A DNA stretch of 7,860 bases from Verrucomicrobia subdivision 6 bacterium BACL9 MAG-120507-bin52 (GCA_001438005.1 LIBO01000038.1:1-7860), one strand, 5' to 3'. Shown: positions 1 through 5,964, numbered from the stretch's first letter. Program-made: numbers and translations. Notes: a model not told the origin generated them from the letters alone.

Positions 1-1
1 G

Positions 2-145
2 GCGGCTCCCCATCTGCGTAAACTTTTCCGCGGAATGAGGGGAGTTCGATTGGAGTATGCGGAGATTGTGGATGGAGTCTTATGGGTGGCGGCTTGGGTG
101 GGCAAGGTTCGGCTGATCGACCACCGAAGGTGTGCGGGTCGATGA
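2..145 (+). CDS. 3' end of an upstream gene, possibly tRNA(Ile)-lysidine synthase TilS (partial)
   Basis: The frame starting at base 2 is open for 47 codons and ends with TGA at 143-145. That TGA overlaps the ATG of the amidase at 142-144 in an ATGA arrangement. The same coupling occurs at two other junctions in this window, which supports this being the real end of a gene. The visible peptide contains LRKLFRGMRG followed by DGVLWVAAWVGKVRL. A KLF motif followed by a short 'dG-LWV' strand resembles the C-terminal domain of TilS, the enzyme that converts the wobble cytidine of tRNA-Ile to lysidine, but 47 residues are too few to be sure. No start, catalytic domain or promoter is within the window. 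The coding status is reasonably likely; the TilS identity is only a suggestion. Confidence 0.5.
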   Translation, partial: AAPHLRKLFRGMRGVRLEYAEIVDGVLWVAAWVGKVRLIDHRRCAGR

Positions 146-1362
146 TTCGCCTCCTCTTTCTGGTGGGAGTAGGATGGTCGGTAGCTTTGCTCGCCTCGCC
201 GACCTGGGAGATCGTTCGAGTGGGCAGAGTGGATTACGTCTCCTTGAAATCCTTCGCGAAATTCTACGGATTCACAATTCCAAATGAGATTGAGCCCAAT
301 CGGCCGTTTGTCATGAGTTCGGCTCAGGGCAATTTAAGGATGACGTTAGAGAGTCGGGAAATGCGGTGGAAAGGGGTACGGTACTGGTTAAGTCACTCAT
401 TGCGGCGAGTGGATGGTAAAGTGCTGGTTCCACGGGTGGATTTGGTCAAGACCTTCGATCCGCTCTTGCGGCCCAATGCGGAGATTGCGAAGCGTCCATT
501 GCAAGGGGTGGTGATCGATCCTGGACATGGGGGTGGTGATCAAGGCACGAGGGCAGCGCGGGGCTTGAGTGAAAAAACGGCGAATCTGGATGTGGGAAAA
601 CGTCTGGCAAAACTTTTGGATGGGGCCGGAATTCCTTGGGTTCTCACCAGAAACAAGGATCGTTATCTGGACCATGCGGATCGATCCAAATTGGCGGATG
701 ATCGGCCAGGGTTTATTTTTGTAAGCATCCATTTTAACGAGGATTCCAGTCGATCGACCGACGGGTGGGAGACGTACAGCCTTTCCCCCCAGTATGCGCC
801 TTCCACCTCTTCGGGGGGAACGTTGGTTGGAGATGAGGATGAGATCTGGGCGGGCAACAGTTACGACCACCACAACTTTCTGCTGACCCAAGCGATACAC
901 CGCGCGGCGGTGACGGCCAAAACGAATGCGCCCAACGATCGTGGGGTGAAGCGGGCGAGATTTAAGGTGTTGCGCTTGGCCAACTCCCCATCTGTCTTGG
1001 TGGAGGGAGGATTTATGTCGAACCCACGAGAAGCCAGTTTGATGCGGACGGAGGCGTACCGCCAACAGGTGGCGGAGTGGATTTTTCAGGGAATCGTGGC
1101 CTATCGAAAATCTCAAGAAACTTTGCCTAGTGGAACACGATTGTCGGTGGCCAAGACGAACAAGGTTTCTTCATCCACGCCCGAGCTGCGTCCGGTGATG
1201 AATCTGGATTCGGTTCCTCCCTATCGACCGAAGGCGGCGAGCACGAATCCGTCTGTGGCGACGAACCAGTCCTCAGGGACGAATCCGGCGGCCACGGCGC
1301 AATCCATTGACGGAGAGGTGCGACGGGCGGTCCCCGTTATCCCAGACAAGAAAGCGAATTAG
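142..1362 (+). CDS. N-acetylmuramoyl-L-alanine amidase, Amidase_3 (AmiC-like), secreted
   Basis: This zinc hydrolase cleaves the amide bond between N-acetylmuramic acid and L-alanine in peptidoglycan, and should act in the periplasm for cell separation or wall turnover. I chose the ATG at 142 (406 aa) over the one at 82. It opens directly on a signal peptide (MIRLLFLVGVGWSVALLAS, about residues 1-19) and overlaps the upstream stop as ATGA. Residues about 22-115 resemble the copper-amine-oxidase-N/AMIN-like accessory domain. The catalytic domain is about 121-322: IDPGHGGGDQGT with zinc ligand His129, GLSEK with Glu144, VLTR, VSIHFN with His197, and SVLVEGGFMSNP with catalytic Glu288. All expected metal and catalytic residues are present. 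Residues about 328-406 form a Ser/Thr/Pro/Asn-rich low-complexity tail with no domain. murI follows 2 nt after the stop, so the two are probably one transcript. The family is certain; which Ami paralogue it is cannot be said. Confidence 0.93.
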   Translation: MIRLLFLVGVGWSVALLASPTWEIVRVGRVDYVSLKSFAKFYGFTIPNEIEPNRPFVMSSAQGNLRMTLESREMRWKGVRYWLSHSLRRVDGKVLVPRVDLVKTFDPLLRPNAEIAKRPLQGVVIDPGHGGGDQGTRAARGLSEKTANLDVGKRLAKLLDGAGIPWVLTRNKDRYLDHADRSKLADDRPGFIFVSIHFNEDSSRSTDGWETYSLSPQYAPSTSSGGTLVGDEDEIWAGNSYDHHNFLLTQAIHRAAVTAKTNAPNDRGVKRARFKVLRLANSPSVLVEGGFMSNPREASLMRTEAYRQQVAEWIFQGIVAYRKSQETLPSGTRLSVAKTNKVSSSTPELRPVMNLDSVPPYRPKAASTNPSVATNQSSGTNPAATAQSIDGEVRRAVPVIPDKKAN

Positions 1363-1364
1363 TT

Positions 1365-2150
1365 ATGCCACTGGGTGTTTTTGATTCCGGAATCGGGGGG
1401 TTAACGGTGGTGCGGGCTTTGCGGTCAGCTTTTCCTCGCCGGGATATTTTGTATGTGGGGGACACGGCGAGAGTGCCGTATGGAAATAAGTCGGCCGAAA
1501 CGGTCACAACATACAGTCGGGAGATCATTCACTTTCTCAAAAAGAAAGGCGCGGATCGGATTGTGGTGGCTTGCAACACGGCTTCGGCTTTGGCGGTGGG
1601 AAAGCTGCGGGAGTCGGCGGCGGTCCCTTTGCATGGAATGATTGAGTCGGGCGTGGAAGCCGTGCTAGCGGTGGGTGGTGATGGTCCGGTGGGGGTGATT
1701 GGGACCGCGGCGACGGTTGCGAGTGGGGCCTACCAAGCGGCTTTGAGTCATGTTCGCCCGGAATGGAAAATATTGGCTCAACCTACCCCTCTTCTGGCGG
1801 CGCTGGTGGAGGAGAGTTGGTTGGAGGGCGAGGTGACCGAAAAAGTGGTTCGGCACTACCTCGAGCCGATGATGAGGGAGAAAATTCGGGTGCTGGTGCT
1901 GGCATGTACTCACTACCCCCTGCTGAAAGGGGTTTTTAGAAAAGTTTTGGGATCGGAGGTTGCGTTGGTGGATTCCTCGGAGGCGTGTGCCAAGTCGCTC
2001 GAGAGTACGGAGACAAAAGTTTTAGAGAAGGGTGAGCTGAAGATTTATCTGTCGGATGAGCCTGGGCCATTTTTTGGAAGGGTGGAAAACTTTTTAGGTT
2101 CTGGCTCGGTGGGTTCGATTCAGCGGATTGTGTTGGAATCCGTGGGGTAG
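1365..2150 (+). CDS. murI: glutamate racemase MurI
   Basis: MurI interconverts L- and D-glutamate without a cofactor and supplies D-Glu for the second position of the peptidoglycan stem peptide in the cytoplasm. At 261 aa it has the family's usual length. Visible motifs are FDSGIGGLTV at residues 6-15 with catalytic-site Asp7 and Ser8, YVGDTARVPYG at 30-40, VACNTASA at 68-75 with the first catalytic Cys70, and LACTHYPLL at 179-187 with the second catalytic Cys181. Both racemase cysteines are therefore in place. The ATG lies only 2 nt after the amidase stop, and no clear Shine-Dalgarno precedes it, so translation is probably coupled. Pairing with an amidase puts a wall-precursor enzyme and a wall-turnover enzyme in one operon. 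The stop lies 3 nt from the stop of the convergent PDZ gene, so there is no room for a dedicated terminator. Confidence 0.96.
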   Translation: MPLGVFDSGIGGLTVVRALRSAFPRRDILYVGDTARVPYGNKSAETVTTYSREIIHFLKKKGADRIVVACNTASALAVGKLRESAAVPLHGMIESGVEAVLAVGGDGPVGVIGTAATVASGAYQAALSHVRPEWKILAQPTPLLAALVEESWLEGEVTEKVVRHYLEPMMREKIRVLVLACTHYPLLKGVFRKVLGSEVALVDSSEACAKSLESTETKVLEKGELKIYLSDEPGPFFGRVENFLGSGSVGSIQRIVLESVG

Positions 2151-2153
2151 GAG

Positions 2154-2912
2154 TTACTCCTCAAAGCCGCTGTTCCAGCTGGGCGGAACGTGGAGAACGA
2201 GGGTTTCGGTTTCCCCGGAGGGGCGGCGGACTTTCAAGCGCAGGTCGGCCCTTTTTTTGCCCGCGGCTTCGCGTGCGGCGAGGTAGCGGGTGATGAAATC
2301 GGACAAATTCTCACCGGCCGGTTGGCCAGCGATTTCCAGGATCGTGTCGCCCCCGCGGAAGCCGGCTTTGGCTCCGGGGCTTTCTTTGAGGACGGAGAGG
2401 ATTTGGGGGGTTGGATTTCCAATCAGGCAGAGGCCTTCGGGGAAGTTGGGGATTTCCACGGGGGGCGGGGAGGTGCCGGGAGCGGGTTCGAGAACAAAGC
2501 GGAGGTTATCTGGGGTGGAAAGTTCGAGAGTTCGGCGGAAGTCGATCGGGTTGGTCCAGACGGTGCCGTAGGCCCGGTCCATGACTTTTCGTTCTGTTTC
2601 GGTCATGAGGCCTTTAGTGGTGACCTTGGGGGCGACGCGGGAAAAGGAGTCTTCATCGACGCCACGACGGGATTTCTTTTCGCCTTCGGCGAGGGTGACG
2701 GGGCGAAAGATGGTGCGGAGGACGGTTCCTGCGGGAAGAATTTTATCTGGGGCGAGGAGGAGATCTTTCGAGAGGACGACGCGATCGTTTTTGACCTCGA
2801 GCGGAAAGGAGAGGCCGAGGGCGGGTTCCATCTTCGGATCCCACTCTGTGGCAATACCTTGGGCAAGTAGTCCGAGACTGAGCAGAAGGATGCAAGAAGT
2901 TTTAGGAAACAT
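2154..2912 (-). CDS. secreted PDZ-domain protein without protease domain
   Basis: A 252-residue protein of unknown specific role. The ATG at 2912 gives a clean signal peptide (MFPKTSCILLLSLGLLAQGIA, about residues 1-21). An in-frame upstream ATG at 2954 would add 14 residues and run into the tmRNA gene, so I rejected it. Residues about 160-243 form a PDZ domain: the PEGLCLIG carboxylate-loop region, SPGAKAGFRGGDTILEIAGQ at about 178-197, and a closing RLKVRRPSGETETLVL strand. In periplasmic PDZ proteins this domain usually binds C-terminal or extended peptides. The first 150 residues show no HtrA/DegP, C-terminal-processing protease or other catalytic triad motif that I can see, and are charged and strand-rich. 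The gene is convergent with murI and divergent from the tmRNA, so it probably stands alone. A stand-alone scaffold or envelope-stress sensor is possible, but this is inference. Confidence 0.85.
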   Translation of the reverse strand: MFPKTSCILLLSLGLLAQGIATEWDPKMEPALGLSFPLEVKNDRVVLSKDLLLAPDKILPAGTVLRTIFRPVTLAEGEKKSRRGVDEDSFSRVAPKVTTKGLMTETERKVMDRAYGTVWTNPIDFRRTLELSTPDNLRFVLEPAPGTSPPPVEIPNFPEGLCLIGNPTPQILSVLKESPGAKAGFRGGDTILEIAGQPAGENLSDFITRYLAAREAAGKKRADLRLKVRRPSGETETLVLHVPPSWNSGFEE

Positions 2913-2926
2913 GGGGGGGATGTGGT

Positions 2927-2954
2927 ATTGTAACAAGATTACCGGGGGCGTCAC
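2927..2954 (-). promoter_or_regulatory. candidate sigma70-type promoter of the PDZ gene, overlapping the tmRNA 5' end
   Basis: Read on the minus strand, GTGACG (2954-2949; 4 of 6 matches to TTGACA) is followed after 16 nt by TACAAT (2932-2927; 5 of 6 matches to TATAAT). Transcription would start near 2920, giving a leader of about 8 nt before the ATG at 2912. The -35 box lies inside the first bases of the tmRNA gene. This rests on a consensus match by eye only. Confidence 0.4.
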
Positions 2955-3296
2955 GGTTTCGATTCAAACTGGAAGCGACCTGCGGCAAGCCGAGGGCCCG
3001 GATTGGTTGGCCTCGTTAAAAAGCCGATCCACCAAAATAAAAGCTAACAACGAGTTGGCCCTCGCAGCCTAAAGTGCTGTGACGTTACTCCTCCGACCCC
3101 GGCTAGGGGGAAGTGACGTGTTTGCCGGGTCTGAGAATGGGTGAGCAACCGACCTGTTTTTAGGAATCAACGTGGATGCTACGGGGTACGGGCCAGTGGC
3201 AGGGCAACCGGACTCCCGACAATCAAGCTGCCAACAAGCTTGTAGAAGCGGGTGGTAGCTGGTTTGAAGACGTGGGTTCAACTCCCACCGCCTCCA
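2944..3296 (+). ncRNA. ssrA: transfer-messenger RNA (tmRNA), one-piece
   Basis: tmRNA with SmpB rescues stalled ribosomes: it is charged with alanine, enters the A site and supplies a short reading frame that tags the unfinished protein for proteolysis. The 353-nt gene begins GGGGGCG (2944-2950), which pairs with CGCCTCC (3289-3295) in a 7-bp acceptor stem. The third pair is G2946-U3293, the G3-U70 identity element of alanyl-tRNA synthetase. Discriminator A is at 3296, and CCA is not encoded. The T arm is GTGGG/CCCAC (3272-3276/3284-3288) around the loop TTCAACT. The conserved CGGTTTCGA follows the 5' acceptor strand. An H-type pseudoknot (PK1) can be drawn from 2991-2998 with 3009-3015, and from 3000-3008 with 3022-3030, just before the tag frame. 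No convincing terminator hairpin follows, and the promoter is uncertain; TATTGT at 2926-2931 is one possible -10. Confidence 0.96.
3043..3072 (+). other. tmRNA proteolysis-tag reading frame (ANNELALAA-stop)
   Basis: Within the tmRNA, resume codon GCT (3043-3045) opens nine codons, Ala-Asn-Asn-Glu-Leu-Ala-Leu-Ala-Ala, and then TAA at 3070-3072. With the alanine carried by the tmRNA the full tag would be AANNELALAA. The AN start and ALAA end match the known pattern of bacterial tags recognised by ClpXP and related proteases. The resume codon sits 12 nt after the end of PK1, as in other tmRNAs. The choice of GCT rather than an earlier codon in the A-rich stretch is inferred from family pattern. 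Confidence 0.9.
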
Positions 3297-3355
3297 TTCT
3301 TAACGCGAGAGGTTGAAGAGGTTTTGTTGGGCAGGAAAAAGCGGCAATCCAGCTG

Positions 3356-3661
3356 TTACTGAACACTCCACGTGTAGCCCACGACACCGTACTTATGGGA
3401 ATCGGTCAACATACCAAAAGTGATATCCACGGTATTATAGGAGTCCATGCCCTCGCCGAATTTCTTTGAGGTAAAGTTCCCCGAGTAACGCCAAAGGTGT
3501 GGGGTGATGACCTCATCCGGGTCGCGGCCCATGTACATTTTCACCTCCGCTTTGGACATACTATTGGTGTCTGACTCGAACTGCATTTTTTCGGTGGCAG
3601 GCTCGGCAAGGAGCGTGACGCTAGTCAACAGTGTCGCTAAAATTAGAAGGTGCCGTTTCAT
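3356..3661 (-). CDS. small secreted protein with BamE/SmpA-like pattern
   Basis: This 101-residue protein starts at the ATG at 3661. Residues 1-19 (MKRHLLILATLLTSVTLLA) are a good signal peptide with likely cleavage before EPATEK. The open frame extends upstream to 3994, but that part is antisense to the barrel gene and would bury the signal peptide, so I excluded it. The mature part has the order seen in the small BamE/SmpA fold: a helix 'MSKAEVKMYMGRDPDEV' (35-51) resembling the 'G-t-eevr-llG-Pd' motif, then 'HLWRYSG', then a closing strand pair 'VDITFGML...VVGYTWS' (78-99). BamE proteins assist outer-membrane barrel assembly or act as inhibitors. Unlike BamE this one lacks a lipobox cysteine, so it should be free in the periplasm. 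Its gene start overlaps that of the divergent barrel gene by 12 bp. The fold assignment is tentative; the gene itself is well supported. Confidence 0.75.
   Translation of the reverse strand: MKRHLLILATLLTSVTLLAEPATEKMQFESDTNSMSKAEVKMYMGRDPDEVITPHLWRYSGNFTSKKFGEGMDSYNTVDITFGMLTDSHKYGVVGYTWSVQ
3615..3643 (+). promoter_or_regulatory. candidate sigma70-type promoter of the outer-membrane barrel gene
   Basis: GTGACG (3615-3620; 4 of 6 matches to TTGACA), a 17-nt spacer, then TAAAAT (3638-3643; 5 of 6 matches to TATAAT). Initiation would be expected near 3650, right at the GTG used as the start of the barrel gene. The element lies inside the coding sequence of the divergent BamE-like gene. The same GTGACG box appears in the candidate PDZ-gene promoter. 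Consensus match by eye only. Confidence 0.45.
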
Positions 3662-4942
3662 ATTGAGTATCTTAAAAGGTTTTTTTTTCTCGTCCAGCCC
3701 TGCCTTCTGCTTGGGGTATTCTCGGGCAACTTGGGTTTTAGTCAGATCCCCGAGCGAGAGTCGGACGTAGCGCCCGAGCGGGAGATGCGAGAGGAGCAGG
3801 CGGCTGAGGCGGCCCAAGGAGCAAAAGATAAAGCCCTCGTTCTGACGGGATATGTGGACGCGACTTACCTTTATAATTTCGGACCCGGAACAGCCACCAG
3901 TGCGATTGATTTTCCCACTGATACGGTTCCAAGGGGGGATTTTAATCTGAGTGCAGTCTGGTTGCGCTTGGATAAGCCGCTCAATCGGGGTCATGAACTG
4001 GAGGCGGGTTTTCAGGCGGGCTTTATGTTGGGGGAGGATGCCACTTTCTACGCGGCAGCGGGGAGTCCGAATCCGCCCAGCGGGCCGGACAGCAACGCCC
4101 TCTATGTGGGAGAGGCCTTGACCAAGTTATGGGTCCCGGAGGCAAACATGGAAATGTGGGTGGGCAAATTTCAGTCGGTGATTGGGTATGAGACGATCTG
4201 GCGGCCGGATAACCCCTGCATCACCTTTGGCATCGCCGACGCATTTATGCCGCAGGATAACACCGGATTTTTGGCAATCTTTGCCCCCGATCCGCTTTGC
4301 GATGTCGGGGTAGGACTGGGCAACAGTTCGGGGGAGAGCAACGATCTCGGCAGCTTTGGATCAGGGGACGAGGTAGCGATATTTACCTATTTGGTTTTAC
4401 GAAATGCAAAAGGTAATGCGAGGTTGCAACCTGGATTTTATGCCAACCCGTGGGGAATCCATGGGTCAAACGCGCGGGTCGCGCTCGACCAGAACTCTTT
4501 TTATGCCTGGAATCTGATTGGGGATTGGTCTCCTCTTTTGGCGGAGGATCGTTGGACTCTGACTTTCAATGTCACGGGGGGATCGGGAACGGGGCAGGCG
4601 GGAGTGGAGGCACCCACCTCGTATGTGACAACGGCTCTTTATTCAACCTGGACTTTGATGGATCCAGTGACATTAACGGGCCGGGCGGAGTATGTGCATA
4701 CGAGCAACTATGTTTTGCCCAGCAGCACTCGCCGAAGTGGGGGAGACTTTTACGATTACACTATGACGCTGGCGGTGAAGATCACGAAGGAGCTGGTCTG
4801 GCGGGGAGAGGGTAGATTCGCTTGGGGGGCAGGGACAACGGCATCGGGCAACTCAACCGAAACAAGCCTGCAGCAGGACCTCTACGCGCCCGCCTCCAGC
4901 TCCCTTTGGACTGTGGCGACGGAACTGTACTATCGCTTCTAA
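3650..4942 (+). CDS. outer-membrane beta-barrel protein, BBP2 (putative porin-2/OmpL-like) family
   Basis: A 430-residue outer-membrane barrel, probably a channel or structural porin of unknown substrate. The N-terminus is basic then hydrophobic (YLKRFFFLVQPCLLLGVFSG, residues 7-26), a signal peptide with likely cleavage near residue 31-32. A short acidic/Ala-rich stretch (33-60) follows, then the first strand LTGYVDATYLYNF (65-77). Alternating aromatic strands rich in G, Y and W continue to the end. Residues about 95-180 (FNLSAVWLRLDKP, ELEAGFQAGFMLG, LTKLWVPE, MWVGKFQSVIGYETI) follow the BBP2 pattern. The last residues YYRF end in Phe, the usual BAM recognition signal. The start is the GTG at 3650, the only usual start codon in frame that keeps the signal peptide; a rare ATT start at 3662, spaced 11 nt from AGAAGG at 3645-3650, cannot be excluded. 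Codons 11-13 contain a T9 run. The stop overlaps that of the convergent heptosyltransferase. Confidence 0.87.
   Translation: MPFHIEYLKRFFFLVQPCLLLGVFSGNLGFSQIPERESDVAPEREMREEQAAEAAQGAKDKALVLTGYVDATYLYNFGPGTATSAIDFPTDTVPRGDFNLSAVWLRLDKPLNRGHELEAGFQAGFMLGEDATFYAAAGSPNPPSGPDSNALYVGEALTKLWVPEANMEMWVGKFQSVIGYETIWRPDNPCITFGIADAFMPQDNTGFLAIFAPDPLCDVGVGLGNSSGESNDLGSFGSGDEVAIFTYLVLRNAKGNARLQPGFYANPWGIHGSNARVALDQNSFYAWNLIGDWSPLLAEDRWTLTFNVTGGSGTGQAGVEAPTSYVTTALYSTWTLMDPVTLTGRAEYVHTSNYVLPSSTRRSGGDFYDYTMTLAVKITKELVWRGEGRFAWGAGTTASGNSTETSLQQDLYAPASSSLWTVATELYYRF
3669..3696 (-). promoter_or_regulatory. candidate promoter of the BamE-like gene
   Basis: On the minus strand TGGACG (3696-3691; 4 of 6 matches to TTGACA), a 16-nt spacer and TAAGAT (3674-3669; 4 of 6 matches to TATAAT) would start transcription near 3662, essentially at the ATG of the BamE-like gene. 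The spacer includes the nine-base A/T homopolymer at 3680-3688. This is a weak match, chosen because it is the best-placed one upstream of that gene. Confidence 0.28.
3680..3688 (+). repeat. T9 homopolymer tract in the signal-peptide codons of the barrel gene
   Basis: Nine consecutive T (A on the other strand) encode Phe-Phe-Phe in the signal peptide of the barrel protein, and lie upstream of the divergent BamE-like gene. Runs of this length in early codons are prone to slipped-strand changes. I see no other T run this long in the window. Confidence 0.85.
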
Positions 4943-5964
4943 ACGAGATCTTTTTTCCAGATTTCCACCTTGGCCAGAACATCCTCAACGGTGATGCGAC
5001 TCATTCGATCTAGCCGGTGCTGAAAAGTCATTTGGGGTTCCTCTCCAGCATGATGGAATGCATCAACGAGCAGTCGGGAATCTTGCCGCCAAGGCCCGAC
5101 CCGCGCCGGGCTGTTGTATCCATAAAGGCCGATGACAGGTTTGCTGAGGGCACCGGCGAGGTGAAGAGGGCCAGTATCGGGCGAGATGACGAGGTCGCAC
5201 CCATCGAGAATGGAGACGAGACGACGAAGGCCACAACCCAGTGCCTCCTTGGGGGGATAACGACACTCCTGCAGCATTTTCTTACCCAAAGAAGTTTCCC
5301 TTGGGGAATTCGCTCCAACAAGTACGGGGTGTAATCCGAACTGTTCGTGTAAGGCATCGTTGAGTCGGACCCAAGAGTCGGGAATCCAATCCTTTTTTGG
5401 ATTGCTGGTGCCTGCCACAAGGGCAACTCGGGGGGAGGGGAAGTGCCGAAAGAAGTGGGTTTGCCACTCCAGTTCTGGTGGCCACGGCCCTAGATTCCAT
5501 TCGATCGGTTCGCGGGGAATTTCCAGATAGTCGAGAAATTCAAGAAAGTGTTCCTGGACGTGTTGGATAGGTCGCTTAGGGAGATGGTGGTTGTTGACGA
5601 GCCAGTTGAACTCGCGAGCGCGACTGGGATCGAGTCCGATTTTCACCGGAGCACGGCAGAGCGCGGTAAGAAGGGTGGCTTTGAAGTAGCATTGCAGATC
5701 GAGCACCACGTCGAAGGGGCGATCGGCCAGCTCCATGGCCATTTTGACAAACCCGGCGAGTCCCGCTTTTCGCTGAAAAAGCAGGATTTCATCCACGGCG
5801 GGATGCCCCTGGATTAATGAGGCGCCGGCCTCTTGCAGGAGCCAGGTGATATGGGATTGGGGGCGATGTCTCTTGATCGCATTGACGATCGGAAGGGCGT
5901 GGGTGACATCCCCCACGGCGCTGAGGAGAACGAGGCAGATCCGTGGGTTGGAAGGGAGTTTCAT
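4939..5964 (-). CDS. glycosyltransferase family 9 (LPS heptosyltransferase-like)
   Basis: A 341-residue GT9 enzyme that would transfer L-glycero-D-manno-heptose or a similar sugar from an ADP-sugar to the LPS inner core at the cytoplasmic face of the inner membrane. The start at 5964 overlaps the kinase stop as ATGA. The open frame extends to 6336, but that part lies inside the kinase gene and reads as proline/arginine-rich noise. The N-terminal Rossmann half carries ICLVLLSAVGDVTHALP (9-25), matching the family's 'SxlGDvv-alP' acceptor motif. The C-terminal half carries VALVAGTSNPKKDWIPDSW (180-198) and DLVISPDTGPLHLAGALSKPVIGLYG (257-282), the nucleotide-sugar site. Length is normal for the family. 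The upstream bases are pyrimidine-rich (CCCTCCTC), the opposite of a Shine-Dalgarno site, so coupling to the kinase is likely. Which heptosyltransferase (WaaC, WaaF, WaaQ or other) cannot be told. Confidence 0.92.
   Translation of the reverse strand: MKLPSNPRICLVLLSAVGDVTHALPIVNAIKRHRPQSHITWLLQEAGASLIQGHPAVDEILLFQRKAGLAGFVKMAMELADRPFDVVLDLQCYFKATLLTALCRAPVKIGLDPSRAREFNWLVNNHHLPKRPIQHVQEHFLEFLDYLEIPREPIEWNLGPWPPELEWQTHFFRHFPSPRVALVAGTSNPKKDWIPDSWVRLNDALHEQFGLHPVLVGANSPRETSLGKKMLQECRYPPKEALGCGLRRLVSILDGCDLVISPDTGPLHLAGALSKPVIGLYGYNSPARVGPWRQDSRLLVDAFHHAGEEPQMTFQHRLDRMSRITVEDVLAKVEIWKKDLV

Noticed and set aside
82..141. Upstream ATG at 82 for the amidase
   Set aside because: It adds a Gly-rich 20-residue leader before the signal peptide and overlaps the upstream gene by more than 60 bases.
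397..1116. 239-codon minus-strand open frame
   Set aside because: It lies wholly opposite the amidase catalytic domain, its translation has no recognisable motif, and it is explained by the G-rich + strand lacking stops in the complement.
2190..2870. 226-codon + strand frame, Gly/Asp/Phe-rich
   Set aside because: It is the antisense of the PDZ gene, which has a signal peptide and a clear domain; the Gly/Asp-rich composition is typical of a shadow frame.
2581..3072. 163-codon + strand frame ending in the tag sequence ANNELALAA
   Set aside because: Only the last nine codons are read, as the tmRNA tag; the rest is antisense PDZ gene plus tmRNA structural bases.
3069..3281. 70-codon minus-strand frame
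   Set aside because: It lies within the tmRNA gene on the opposite strand and has no coding features.
3297..3355. Possible rho-independent terminator for the tmRNA or the BamE-like gene
   Set aside because: No stable GC hairpin followed by a T run (or A run on the other strand) could be drawn in these 59 bases.
3662..3994. N-terminal extension of the BamE-like gene to 3994
   Set aside because: It would place about 111 residues of antisense barrel sequence before a clear signal peptide.
4450..4815. 121-codon + strand frame inside the barrel gene
   Set aside because: Out-of-frame Gly-rich reading of the barrel coding sequence, with no independent start signals.
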